DNA from: Pseudotamlana agarivorans
GTDB taxonomy: Bacteria; Bacteroidota; Bacteroidia; Flavobacteriales; Flavobacteriaceae
Assembly: GCF_018860245.1 (NCBI RefSeq)
Contig: NZ_JAHKPD010000007.1
Span: forward strand, 222,265 to 286,264
Length of the DNA stretch: 64,000 nucleotides
Direction: 5' to 3'
Position numbers and translations under genes: made by a program. Of the stretch, positions 1 through 7,757 are shown one piece after another; within the stretch, counting starts at the first letter, position 1; the number at the start of each line of letters is the position of its first letter. Below the pieces are notes generated by a model that saw only the letters and a list, made by a program, of their open reading frames with translations, had not been told where the DNA came from and searched no databases.

Positions 1-614
1 TTATAGGCCATATAAGCTACAATACCCACAATTAAACCAGCCACTGTTGTTGTCATGGCTGTGTATAAACCACTAGCTAAAACATCCATTTGAATACTTC
101 CTCCAGCATTTGCTAACTCGAAAATTGCCAAAATCATACCAACTACAGTACCAAGGAAACCAATCATAGGCGCAGCCCCAGAAATTGTTGCCAAAACGCT
201 AACATTTTTTTCCAAACCGTAAATCTCTAATCGACCCGCATTTTCTATAGCTGTATTGATATCTGCCAAAGGCTTACCAATTCTAGAAATCCCCTTTCCA
301 ATTAAACGGGAAACAGGTGAATTCACTTGAGCACATAACTCCTGAGCAGATTCAATCTTACCATGACTTACATGGTCTTTTATTTGATTCATAAAATTAG
401 CATCAATAGTCGAAGCCGCTTTTATAGCGAAAATACGCTCAAAATAAATATAAATAGCCCCAACAAGCAGTAAAAATAGTATGGCTATAATTACTTGTCC
501 GGCTACGCCACCGCTAGCAATCAACTCAATAATTGAAAGCGTTTTCTCAACCGATTCTCCTTCTGGAACAACATCCACTCCCTCTTGTACTTCTTGTGTT
601 AAAATGTTCAGCAT
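1..614 (-). CDS. exbB: MotA/TolQ/ExbB proton channel family protein, C-terminus cut by window edge
   Basis: The frame is open from an ATG at 612-614 leftward to the window edge, giving about 204 residues with no stop, so the C-terminus is missing. After a short acidic N-terminus (MLNILTQEVQEGVDVVPEG) comes a hydrophobic segment, a cytoplasmic loop, and a paired-helix region containing ISGAAPMIGFLGTVVGMI, typical of the ExbB/TolQ proton channel. The family energises outer-membrane transport or envelope integrity together with ExbD/TolR, which I would expect just beyond the left edge. The family call is firm; ExbB versus TolQ is not resolved. Confidence 0.88.
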   Translation of the reverse strand, partial: MLNILTQEVQEGVDVVPEGESVEKTLSIIELIASGGVAGQVIIAILFLLLVGAIYIYFERIFAIKAASTIDANFMNQIKDHVSHGKIESAQELCAQVNSPVSRLIGKGISRIGKPLADINTAIENAGRLEIYGLEKNVSVLATISGAAPMIGFLGTVVGMILAIFELANAGGSIQMDVLASGLYTAMTTTVAGLIVGIVAYMAY

Positions 615-726
615 ATTCTGTTAGATTTGGTGCAACTCTATAACGCTGCTTTTATTATTAAATTATAACCCTCAATTGAAAGTCTATTAATTTCACTCTA
701 GGGCTTACTTTTATTCTTATTATCAA

Positions 727-2121
727 TTAAAATAAAGTTCTGGTAACCATAAATGCAGCAGAGCCTACTATAAATCCTATTAATGCCAGCCAAGCAATTT
801 TCTTTAGGTACCAAAAGAAATCAATTTTCTCCATACCCATGGCTACAACTCCAGCCGCAGAACCAATAATCAACATACTTCCTCCTGTTCCCGCCGAAAA
901 AGCGATAAAGTGCCATAGTTCATTATCGGTTGGTTCGTGAAACATACCTAAACTAGCCGCCACTAGTGGTACATTATCAATTACTGCAGAACCTACTCCT
1001 AATAAAATAACTACCAAATCTGAAACGCCATTGCCTGCATGTATCTCTGTACCCATCATTGGCATCATTTCTTGTAATCCACCAGCAAACCCAAATAAAA
1101 TCCCTAAAGATTCTAGTGCAGCTACGGCCATTAAAATTCCCAAGAAAAATAAAATACTTGGCAATTCAATTTTAGATAAAGAATGGTGTACTGGACTATG
1201 GTGTGCTTGCTCATCACTTTCTTCAGAATCCAAATCTGTAATACTAAATTTAGATTTACTGTAAATTTCTGCAAAAACGGCAACGACTGCTAAAGATAAC
1301 ATCATCCCGACATAAGGAGGCAAGTGCGTTACTGTTTTAAAAACAGGAACAAAAACAATAGCCCCTAAACCTAAGTAAAGCATTACACTGCTTAATTTTG
1401 AAGGTTTTTTATCTTCAACATCCTCAGATATTAGTTCGCCTTTAAAAATAGGTAAAAACGAAGCGATAAAGGTTGGAACAGCCATACACAATAAAGATGG
1501 CAGAAATAAATACCCCACCAAATGACCAGTAGTTACCTTATTACCTATCCAAAGCATGGTTGTAGTGACATCTCCAATTGGAGACCATGCCCCTCCCGCA
1601 TTGGCAGCAATAATAATTAAACCTGCATAATATAAACGTACTTCTTTTTCTTTTACAATTTTTTGAAGTATAGAAATTAATACAATGGTCGCTGTAAGGT
1701 TATCAATGATTGCAGATAAGATAAACGCCAATATGGCAAATATCCATAGTATTTTTGTTTTCTTTTTTGTTGTAATAAAACCTTTAATAGTGGCAAAACC
1801 ATCAAAATAATCGATAATTTCAACAATAGTCATCGCTCCTAATAGAAACACTAATATCTCAGCCGTTTTACCTAAATGGTGCAACAAGGTTTCTTCCATA
1901 AGGTGCTTTTTCTCATCGGAAGTAAAGCCGCTAAAAGTATCAATTAGTGTATGAGTTGAAGAGTCAAACCAATTCGGAAACGTTTCTAATCCTAAAGCGA
2001 CTAGAGCCCAACAAATTGCCATCATGACCAATGCTGGAATTAACTTATCAATTTTTATACTGTGTTCCATTGTAATGGCCAAATAGCCCAATACAAATAC
2101 TAAAATAATCGCTGCTTCCAT
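727..2121 (-). CDS. nhaD: Na+/H+ antiporter NhaD
   Basis: 464 residues, almost entirely hydrophobic, with about 12 predicted membrane helices. The conserved NhaD/ArsB-type segments are visible: a region with DNLTATIVLISILQK around residues 140-155, AANAGGAWSPIGDVTTTMLW around 172-192, and DNVPLVAASLGMF near residue 385. NhaD exchanges cytoplasmic Na+ (or Li+) for protons, which suits a marine organism. A charged, His-rich loop (residues about 290-320) links the two halves. The gene is monocistronic or follows a long leader: a TATATTTG box lies 138 nt upstream on the same strand. Length is normal for the family. Confidence 0.93.
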   Translation of the reverse strand: MEAAIILVFVLGYLAITMEHSIKIDKLIPALVMMAICWALVALGLETFPNWFDSSTHTLIDTFSGFTSDEKKHLMEETLLHHLGKTAEILVFLLGAMTIVEIIDYFDGFATIKGFITTKKKTKILWIFAILAFILSAIIDNLTATIVLISILQKIVKEKEVRLYYAGLIIIAANAGGAWSPIGDVTTTMLWIGNKVTTGHLVGYLFLPSLLCMAVPTFIASFLPIFKGELISEDVEDKKPSKLSSVMLYLGLGAIVFVPVFKTVTHLPPYVGMMLSLAVVAVFAEIYSKSKFSITDLDSEESDEQAHHSPVHHSLSKIELPSILFFLGILMAVAALESLGILFGFAGGLQEMMPMMGTEIHAGNGVSDLVVILLGVGSAVIDNVPLVAASLGMFHEPTDNELWHFIAFSAGTGGSMLIIGSAAGVVAMGMEKIDFFWYLKKIAWLALIGFIVGSAAFMVTRTLF

Positions 2122-2608
2122 AAAATTTGTTCGTTAGTTTAGTGCTTTTAAAATACGGTAGCACTTAGTTCCGTTTCATTAATGTTCGTTTTAAATGGTT
2201 CTTCACTACGCAATAAAAAAGGCTCCATTTAGATTTTGCATGCCCTTCCTTTAACACGCAAATATATGAGCCATTCTATCATTCTAAAACATAATATTGA
2301 ATACGCTCTGCTATTAATGTGGTTCAAAAAAATAGCTTTTCGGGTATTTCACAGTATAAAAGACATTCAAAAACCTTAAAACCTCAATTAAGGCCGCTTA
2401 ATTCTTGAACTTCTTCCTGTTTTTATGTTTTCAACTTTTTTAACAATCTTTATAAATTTAAAATCACAAACAACTTATCTACAAGTAATTAGACACATCA
2501 TTATTCATATTGAATCTAATTAAAAGCTATTCGATACTAAAATCTACAAAATTATCAACCGAACAAATATAAAAAACAAAACTCTTTAGACTTCATTTTT
2601 TGAAGTTT
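2122..2608. other. 487-bp intergenic region, AT-rich, with a candidate nhaD promoter
   Basis: No open frame worth reporting on either strand. On the minus strand a TATATTTG box (reads CAAATATA at 2259-2266) fits the Bacteroidota -7 consensus TAnnTTTG and would start transcription near 2252, giving nhaD a leader of about 130 nt. I do not recognise a riboswitch in that leader. The remainder up to anmK's stop is featureless AT-rich DNA. Confidence 0.45.
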
Positions 2609-3673
2609 TTAGGGAAGAAAAATTTTACCGGAACTATGATTTTTTAAAGCTCCCGTAACACTTTGTAGGCAATTCACTTCATTCCTTAACCTTAAGACCC
2701 CTAAAAAACCAAAAATAAGAGCCTCCTTAAACTCAACAACTCTTTTTGAGGGGATTATAATTTTATTTGCTGAATGATGCTGTATGCGGCGCATCAAAAA
2801 ACTATTATAAGCACCACCACCAGTTACCAAAACAGAGCGCTTTGCTTTCAATCCAAATTGAGAAGCAATTTGAATGGCCATGTGTTCAACAGCTGTTTTG
2901 AGGACATCCTCAATACTTAAATCATATGAATCAATTAAAGGGAAAACTTGGTGTTTCACCCATTCGAGACCTAATGATTTTGGAAAAGGTTCTTTGTAAA
3001 AAGGAAGTTTATTCAATGCCTCTAGAAGCAGACTATGTACTTCACCTGTAGAAGCTATTTCTCCATCATCATCATAATCAAAACCTAGCCGATTCACATA
3101 ATGATTTAAAACCAGATTAACAGGACAAATATCGTAGGCAACACGAGCGCCTTTAATTTCCATAGAAATATTAGCGAATCCTCCTAGGTTTAAACAAAAG
3201 TCATATTCTGAAAACAAAAGCTGATCACCAATAGGCACCAAAGGCGCTCCTTGTCCGCCCAGCTGAACATCTTGAACTCTAAAATCACAAACTACTTTTT
3301 CATGAAGCCATTTTGAGATTTCTGGCAAATTCCCAATTTGAAGGGTTAATTTATCCGCAGGTTGATGCAAAGCGGTATGTCCATGTGAACAAACTGCATC
3401 AATATTATTAATGTTATTCTTTTTAATGAATGTTTTTATAACATCGGCAAGATAAGCCGTGTACTCGGTATCAATATTCTTTAATTTTTCTTCGGAATAT
3501 GACACTAAAGCGCTTAATTGGGTTTTCCATAACGGCGTATAAGAAACAGTTTCAGCATTCAAAATTTCAAAACTCCAAACGCCGTTAAACTGAAAATTAA
3601 CCTCAACAAGATCAATCCCGTCTAATGACGTACCAGACATAATGCCAATAACATGATATTTATCTTCTAACAT
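2609..3673 (-). CDS. anmK: Anhydro-N-acetylmuramic acid kinase
   Basis: 354 residues. The N-terminus VIGIMSGTSLDGIDLV is the AnmK signature (MSGTSxDGxD), and GGFANIS and VTGGGAYNSFLMRRI are the sugar-kinase/actin-fold nucleotide-binding motifs. The enzyme cleaves and phosphorylates 1,6-anhydro-MurNAc to MurNAc-6-phosphate in peptidoglycan recycling, in the cytoplasm. It is divergent from the acyl-CoA dehydrogenase gene (95 bp between starts). Just after the stop, a small stem ACTTCA/TGAAGT around 2590-2606 followed by T-rich sequence on this strand may act as a weak terminator. Length agrees with the family (about 350-390). Confidence 0.95.
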   Translation of the reverse strand: MLEDKYHVIGIMSGTSLDGIDLVEVNFQFNGVWSFEILNAETVSYTPLWKTQLSALVSYSEEKLKNIDTEYTAYLADVIKTFIKKNNINNIDAVCSHGHTALHQPADKLTLQIGNLPEISKWLHEKVVCDFRVQDVQLGGQGAPLVPIGDQLLFSEYDFCLNLGGFANISMEIKGARVAYDICPVNLVLNHYVNRLGFDYDDDGEIASTGEVHSLLLEALNKLPFYKEPFPKSLGLEWVKHQVFPLIDSYDLSIEDVLKTAVEHMAIQIASQFGLKAKRSVLVTGGGAYNSFLMRRIQHHSANKIIIPSKRVVEFKEALIFGFLGVLRLRNEVNCLQSVTGALKNHSSGKIFLP

Positions 3674-3721
3674 AAGTGCGTAAAAATAGTAAAGCCAATT
3701 AAATAATTCACATGAAAAAGC

Positions 3722-3729
3722 TATATTTG
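3722..3729 (+). promoter_or_regulatory. Candidate promoter -7 box for the acyl-CoA dehydrogenase
   Basis: TATATTTG matches the Bacteroidota consensus TAnnTTTG exactly and lies 39 nt before the ATG, predicting a leader of about 33 nt. No convincing -33 element was seen. Confidence 0.45.
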
Positions 3730-3768
3730 ATAAAAAAAATGACTAAATAAACTAAATAATTACGAATT

Positions 3769-4911
3769 ATGGATTTTAAGCTCTCTGAAGAACATATCAT
3801 GATTCGCGATGCTGCTCGCGATTTCGCACAAACCGAATTACTTCCAGGTGTTATTGAACGTGACACTAACCAACACTTCCCTAAGGAATTAGTAAAAAAA
3901 ATGGGCGATCTTGGTTTTTTAGGCATTATGGTGAACCCCAAATATGGTGGTAGCGGCATGGACGCAATTTCCTATATACTTATTATGGAGGAGCTTTCTA
4001 AAATAGACGCTTCAGCTTCAGTGATTGTTTCTGTAAACAACTCCTTAGTTTGTTACGGTATAGAATGTTATGGCACTGAAGATCAAAAACAAAAATATTT
4101 AACCAAATTAGCGACAGGTGAATTTATTGGAGCCTTTTGCTTAAGTGAACCAGAGGCAGGTAGTGATGCGACTTCGCAAAAAACGACGGCTATCGATAAA
4201 GGCGATCATTATCTAATTAACGGCACCAAAAACTGGATTACAAGTGGTGGCCGTGCTGATGTTTATCTAGTGATAGCACAAACAGATAAAGAAAAAGGTT
4301 CCCATGGTATTAATGTTTTTATTGTTGAAAAAGGCACTGAAGGCTTTCATATTGGCCCGAAAGAAGACAAGCTAGGTATCCGCGGAAGCGATACCCACAC
4401 TTTAATATTTAATGATGTTAAAGTACCGAAGGAAAACAGAGTTGGCGTGAATGGATCTGGGTTTCGATTTGCCATGAAAACCCTTTCTGGTGGCCGCATA
4501 GGCATTGCCGCCCAAGCCTTAGGTATTGCTTCTGGGGCTTACGAATTGGCACTAAAATATTCTAAAACACGCAAAACCTTTGGAGTTGAAATCTGTAACC
4601 ACCAAGCCATTGCTTTCAAATTAGCAGACATGGCTACCGATATTGAGGCTGCAAGACATTTAGTTATGAAAGCGGCTTGGGAAAAAGACCAAGGAAAAAA
4701 CTACGATTTTTCGAGTGCTATGGCGAAATTATTCGCTTCTAAAGTTGCTATGGAACACACGGTTGAAGCCGTACAAATTCATGGCGGAAATGGCTTTGTT
4801 AAAGAATATCACGTAGAACGTTTAATGCGCGACGCCAAAATAACTCAGATTTACGAAGGCACTTCAGAAATTCAAAAAATCATTATTTCTAGGAGTATCA
4901 CAAGAGACTAA
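3769..4911 (+). CDS. Acyl-CoA dehydrogenase
   Basis: 380 residues, the full length of a soluble acyl-CoA dehydrogenase. Seen in order: an N-terminal helical domain, FCLSEPEAGSDATS (flavin/substrate contact segment, about residues 125-138), NWITSGG, the helical C-terminal domain with RKTFG, and IHGGNGFVKEYHVERLMRDAK. YEGTSEIQK holds the catalytic glutamate at about residue 363. The enzyme makes the 2,3-double bond of an acyl-CoA and passes electrons to ETF; the motifs suggest a short-chain or branched-chain type, but substrate cannot be read from sequence. A Rho-independent terminator follows directly, so it is not co-transcribed with the arsenosugar genes. Confidence 0.94.
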   Translation: MDFKLSEEHIMIRDAARDFAQTELLPGVIERDTNQHFPKELVKKMGDLGFLGIMVNPKYGGSGMDAISYILIMEELSKIDASASVIVSVNNSLVCYGIECYGTEDQKQKYLTKLATGEFIGAFCLSEPEAGSDATSQKTTAIDKGDHYLINGTKNWITSGGRADVYLVIAQTDKEKGSHGINVFIVEKGTEGFHIGPKEDKLGIRGSDTHTLIFNDVKVPKENRVGVNGSGFRFAMKTLSGGRIGIAAQALGIASGAYELALKYSKTRKTFGVEICNHQAIAFKLADMATDIEAARHLVMKAAWEKDQGKNYDFSSAMAKLFASKVAMEHTVEAVQIHGGNGFVKEYHVERLMRDAKITQIYEGTSEIQKIIISRSITRD

Positions 4912-4937
4912 CTATAATTTCAACCATAAACCTATCA

Positions 4938-4980
4938 ATCCGTTGTTAATTAATTTCAAATATTACAGCGGATTTTTGTT
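4938..4980 (+). terminator. Rho-independent terminator after the acyl-CoA dehydrogenase gene
   Basis: Stem ATCCGTTGT (4938-4946) pairs with ACAGCGGAT (4965-4973), nine pairs with one G-U, and is followed by TTTTTGTT. It separates the housekeeping genes from the arsenosugar block. Confidence 0.7.
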
Positions 4981-5057
4981 ATGTTGATTTAAACATATCG
5001 ACTTAAAATTTTAGATTTACAGACTAACACCATTTCAACCCTATAATATCGCACATC

Positions 5058-5393
5058 ATGCAAAAAACATATTACGACCCTGCCGACTTAAAGAAGTTTG
5101 GAAAAATTACCGAATGGAATCCTGAATTAGGCGACAAATTTTTTGATTACTACGGTAAAGTTTTTGAAGAAGGTGCCCTTACAGCGCGTGAAAAAGCACT
5201 TATTGCTTTGGCTGTTTCTCACACCGAACAATGCCCTTATTGTATTGATGCCTACACAAAAGACAATCTACAACGCGGTGTGACCAAAGAAGAAATGATG
5301 GAAGCCATTCATGTTGGCGCAGCCATTAAAAGTGGTGCTACGTTGGTTCATGGTGTTCAAATGATGAATAAAGTGAACAAACTAGACATGTAA
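5058..5393 (+). CDS. Arsenosugar biosynthesis-associated peroxidase-like protein (carboxymuconolactone decarboxylase/AhpD fold)
   Basis: 111 residues. The AhpD-type signature is clear: ALIALAVSHTEQCPYCIDAYT has the E-x-CxxC arrangement with the redox-active cysteine pair at about residues 57-60. The gene sits 64 bp upstream of arsS, the setting in which this subfamily is named. AhpD-fold proteins reduce peroxides or disulfides through the CxxC pair; here the likely job is a thiol/redox step on an arsenic intermediate, which is inference. It is the first gene of the arsenosugar block and follows a terminator. Confidence 0.88.
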   Translation: MQKTYYDPADLKKFGKITEWNPELGDKFFDYYGKVFEEGALTAREKALIALAVSHTEQCPYCIDAYTKDNLQRGVTKEEMMEAIHVGAAIKSGATLVHGVQMMNKVNKLDM

Positions 5394-5457
5394 CCTGCTT
5401 CCAACAGCAAATTTTCACCCTATTTCAAATCGAAACCTATAAATTTAAAACTGATTA

Positions 5458-6513
5458 ATGGCTATTAAGTCCTTAAATAAGCGCGAAAGCGCCTTAGCAA
5501 ACAGCGAAAAGCAACTCAAAATTTTATCGAATGGTATTTTCCAAAATGGAGATTTGCCCACTTTTAAAGCTAAAATTTCTGAAACGCATCAATTTCCGCT
5601 TAAAGCGAAAAAACTAGAGATTTTACAAATAAATCTGGGCTACATGTGCAACCAAGTTTGTACGCATTGTCATGTTGATGCTGGCCCAGACCGCAAAGAA
5701 ATTATGACGCGTAACACCATGCAACAGTGTTTGGACGTAATAAAAACAACAGGTGCACACACATTAGATTTAACCGGTGGTGCCCCAGAAATGAACCCAG
5801 AATTTAGATGGTTTGTTGAAGAAGCAGCCAAAGCGGGAATTAAAGATTTTATTGTGCGCTCCAATTTAACCATCATTAGAGCGAACAAAAAATACCATGA
5901 TCTTCCAGAGTTTTTCAAAAAACATAAGGTTCATGTCGTTAGTTCTATGCCACACTGGTCCCGTGGAAAAACTGACAAACAACGTGGCGATGGTGTTTTT
6001 GATAAGTCGATTAAAGCACTGAATGACTTAAACGCGATTGGTTACGGCATACCCAATAGCGATTTAAAACTTGATTTAGTTTACAACCCTTCTGGCGCTT
6101 TTTTACCTGGTGACCAAGCATCGATGGAAAAAGAGTTTAAAAAAGCATTGAAAGAAGATTTTAATATTGACTTCCACAACTTATTTGCCATTACAAATTT
6201 ACCCATTTCACGTTTTTTAGATTATTTAATTGCTTCTGAAAACTATGAGGATTACATGTATGCTTTGGTGGAAGCCTATAACCCTGAAGCAGTAAAAAAT
6301 GTGATGTGCACCAATACACTTTCGGTAAGCTGGGACGGCTATTTATATGATTGTGATTTTAATCAAATGCTCGAACTTCCTGTAAACAGTAAAGTAAAAC
6401 ACATATCTGAATATAATGAAGATTTGTTAGAAGGGCGAAATATTTCAATTTCACAACATTGCTATGGCTGTACTGCGGGTGCCGGTAGTAGTTGTCAAGG
6501 TGTTGTTGCTTAA
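5458..6513 (+). CDS. arsS: Arsenosugar biosynthesis radical SAM protein ArsS
   Basis: 351 residues. The radical SAM cluster motif CxxxCxxC is seen as CNQVCTHC (Cys64, Cys68, Cys71), followed by HVDAGPDR and LDLTGGAPEMNP, the GGxPE-type SAM site. The C-terminal Cys-rich tail HCYGCTAGAGSSCQG is characteristic of the ArsS family, some of whose members are selenoproteins; all visible positions here are Cys. Established role: ArsS transfers the 5'-deoxyadenosyl group of SAM to dimethylarsinous acid, forming the adenosine precursor of arsenosugars. The repeat hairpin of the next gene begins at the last base of this stop codon. Partners in this window are ArsM (16.8 kb), the phosphorylase and the transferases. 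Confidence 0.95.
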   Translation: MAIKSLNKRESALANSEKQLKILSNGIFQNGDLPTFKAKISETHQFPLKAKKLEILQINLGYMCNQVCTHCHVDAGPDRKEIMTRNTMQQCLDVIKTTGAHTLDLTGGAPEMNPEFRWFVEEAAKAGIKDFIVRSNLTIIRANKKYHDLPEFFKKHKVHVVSSMPHWSRGKTDKQRGDGVFDKSIKALNDLNAIGYGIPNSDLKLDLVYNPSGAFLPGDQASMEKEFKKALKEDFNIDFHNLFAITNLPISRFLDYLIASENYEDYMYALVEAYNPEAVKNVMCTNTLSVSWDGYLYDCDFNQMLELPVNSKVKHISEYNEDLLEGRNISISQHCYGCTAGAGSSCQGVVA

Positions 6514-6532
6514 TTCCTGCGCAGGCAGGAAT
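6513..6532. repeat. Short hairpin repeat (ATTCC family) between arsS and the rhodanese gene
   Basis: ATTCCTGC-GCAG-GCAGGAAT, a perfect 8-bp stem with a 4-nt loop. Read on the opposite strand it continues into GTCATGAGATTCC, the same family as the hairpins at 16799-16818 and 18047-18066. It starts on the last base of arsS's stop codon and ends 3 nt before an ATG (6536) that itself belongs to the repeat. Confidence 0.8.
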
Positions 6533-6541
6533 CTCATGACT

Positions 6542-7036
6542 ATGAAAAACATAATCCTATTCATACTACTATCATGTACTACAGTAAGTTTTGCTCAAAA
6601 ATCATTGGACAAACTGCTCAAAAAATATAACAAAGAAAGTATTCCTTATATCAAGGCTTCAGAATTACAAAACACTCCTTCCGAAGTCATCTATTTAGAC
6701 ACCAGAGCACCTAATGAATACGCCGTTAGCCATCTTAAAGACGCCATTTTAGTAGATTATAACAACTTCAGCATGGATACAATTCAGAAGATAATTCCGA
6801 ATAAAACTTCAGAAATCATTGTGTATTGCACCCTAGGCATGCGATCGGAAACTATTGGCGAAAAATTAAAAGAGGCCGGTTATACTCATGTGAAAAATTT
6901 ATACGGTGGTATCATCACATGGAAAAACAGCAATTTCCCTGTTTATAACGAAAATAACAAACCAACCGATAGCGTACACACTTATTCAAAATCGTGGCGC
7001 AAATGGTTAAAAAATGGCATTCAAGTTTATGAATAA
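6542..7036 (+). CDS. Exported rhodanese-like domain protein
   Basis: 164 residues from ATG 6542. I prefer this to ATG 6536, which lies within a dispersed repeat, and to the longer open frame reaching back into arsS. The N-terminus KNIILFILLSCTTVSFAQ is a signal peptide. The rhodanese fold follows, with YLDTRAPNEYAVSHLKDA and the active-site loop VYCTLGMRSE (Cys nucleophile). Rhodaneses carry sulfane sulfur or act on thiols and oxyanions. Location inside the arsenosugar block suggests a role with periplasmic thiol or arsenic chemistry (inference). The stop overlaps the next gene's start by 8 nt, showing translational coupling. Confidence 0.87.
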   Translation: MKNIILFILLSCTTVSFAQKSLDKLLKKYNKESIPYIKASELQNTPSEVIYLDTRAPNEYAVSHLKDAILVDYNNFSMDTIQKIIPNKTSEIIVYCTLGMRSETIGEKLKEAGYTHVKNLYGGIITWKNSNFPVYNENNKPTDSVHTYSKSWRKWLKNGIQVYE

Positions 7037-7631
7037 AGAACTCGTTATTGTATTTGTAAAAAACATACAACTCGGCAAAGTAAAAACACGATTGGCTAAA
7101 ACCGTAGGTGATGATAACGCCGTAAAGGTTTACAAAGCCCTATTAGAAATCACTGAAAATGTCACGAAAAACATTTCAGCTGATGTGTGTATTCATTTTT
7201 CTGAAACCTTAGACGAGACGATTTGGAAAAACACAAAAAAAACCATACAACACGGAGAAGACCTAGGTGCCCGAATGAAAAACGCCTTTAAAACGAGTTT
7301 TGAAAAAGGTTATGAACGCATTGTTCTAATTGGTTCTGATTTACCAAGTTTGACTACCGCGCACCTCAATACTGCTTTAACCAAACTTAAGTATAACGAC
7401 ATTGTTTTTGGCCCTGCTGAAGACGGTGGTTACTATCTCGTTGGTCTTTCTAAAATGCATGATTTTATTTTTGAAAACAAACCCTGGAGTGAAACCCACT
7501 TACTCGAAACAACCTTAAATGAAATTAAAACAAAAAAGGCAACTTATGATGTTTTAGAAACCCTAAACGACATAGACACCATTGAAGACCTTAATGCTTT
7601 TCCTCAGCTCATGAAACTCATTTCAAATTAA
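7029..7631 (+). CDS. TIGR04282-type arsenosugar biosynthesis glycosyl/nucleotidyl transferase
   Basis: 200 residues from ATG 7029, which overlaps the upstream stop; another in-frame ATG exists at 7014. The GT-A-like fold is suggested by VFVKNIQLGKVKTRLAKTVG (the KxxxGxxKTRL loop), VLIGSDLPSLT and FGPAEDGGYYLVGL. These belong to the CofC-like family of DUF2064-type transferases that is repeatedly found beside arsS, where it is proposed to modify the arsenoribose. The exact donor and acceptor are unknown. The family call is strong from the motifs and the context. Confidence 0.85.
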   Translation: MNKELVIVFVKNIQLGKVKTRLAKTVGDDNAVKVYKALLEITENVTKNISADVCIHFSETLDETIWKNTKKTIQHGEDLGARMKNAFKTSFEKGYERIVLIGSDLPSLTTAHLNTALTKLKYNDIVFGPAEDGGYYLVGLSKMHDFIFENKPWSETHLLETTLNEIKTKKATYDVLETLNDIDTIEDLNAFPQLMKLISN

Positions 7632-7757
7632 CACACACACTAACAACGACATAACTCACTTATTTACATTATATTTTAACAATTTATTAACAAAGACACT
7701 TTTTATACAGGCTAAAATTCATATCTTTATTAGCTTATTAATTAAAACCAATTTGTC

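Noticed and set aside
727..2608. Sodium-responsive riboswitch in the nhaD leader
   Set aside because: The leader of about 130 nt is AT-rich and shows no structure that I can match to the known sodium-riboswitch classes.
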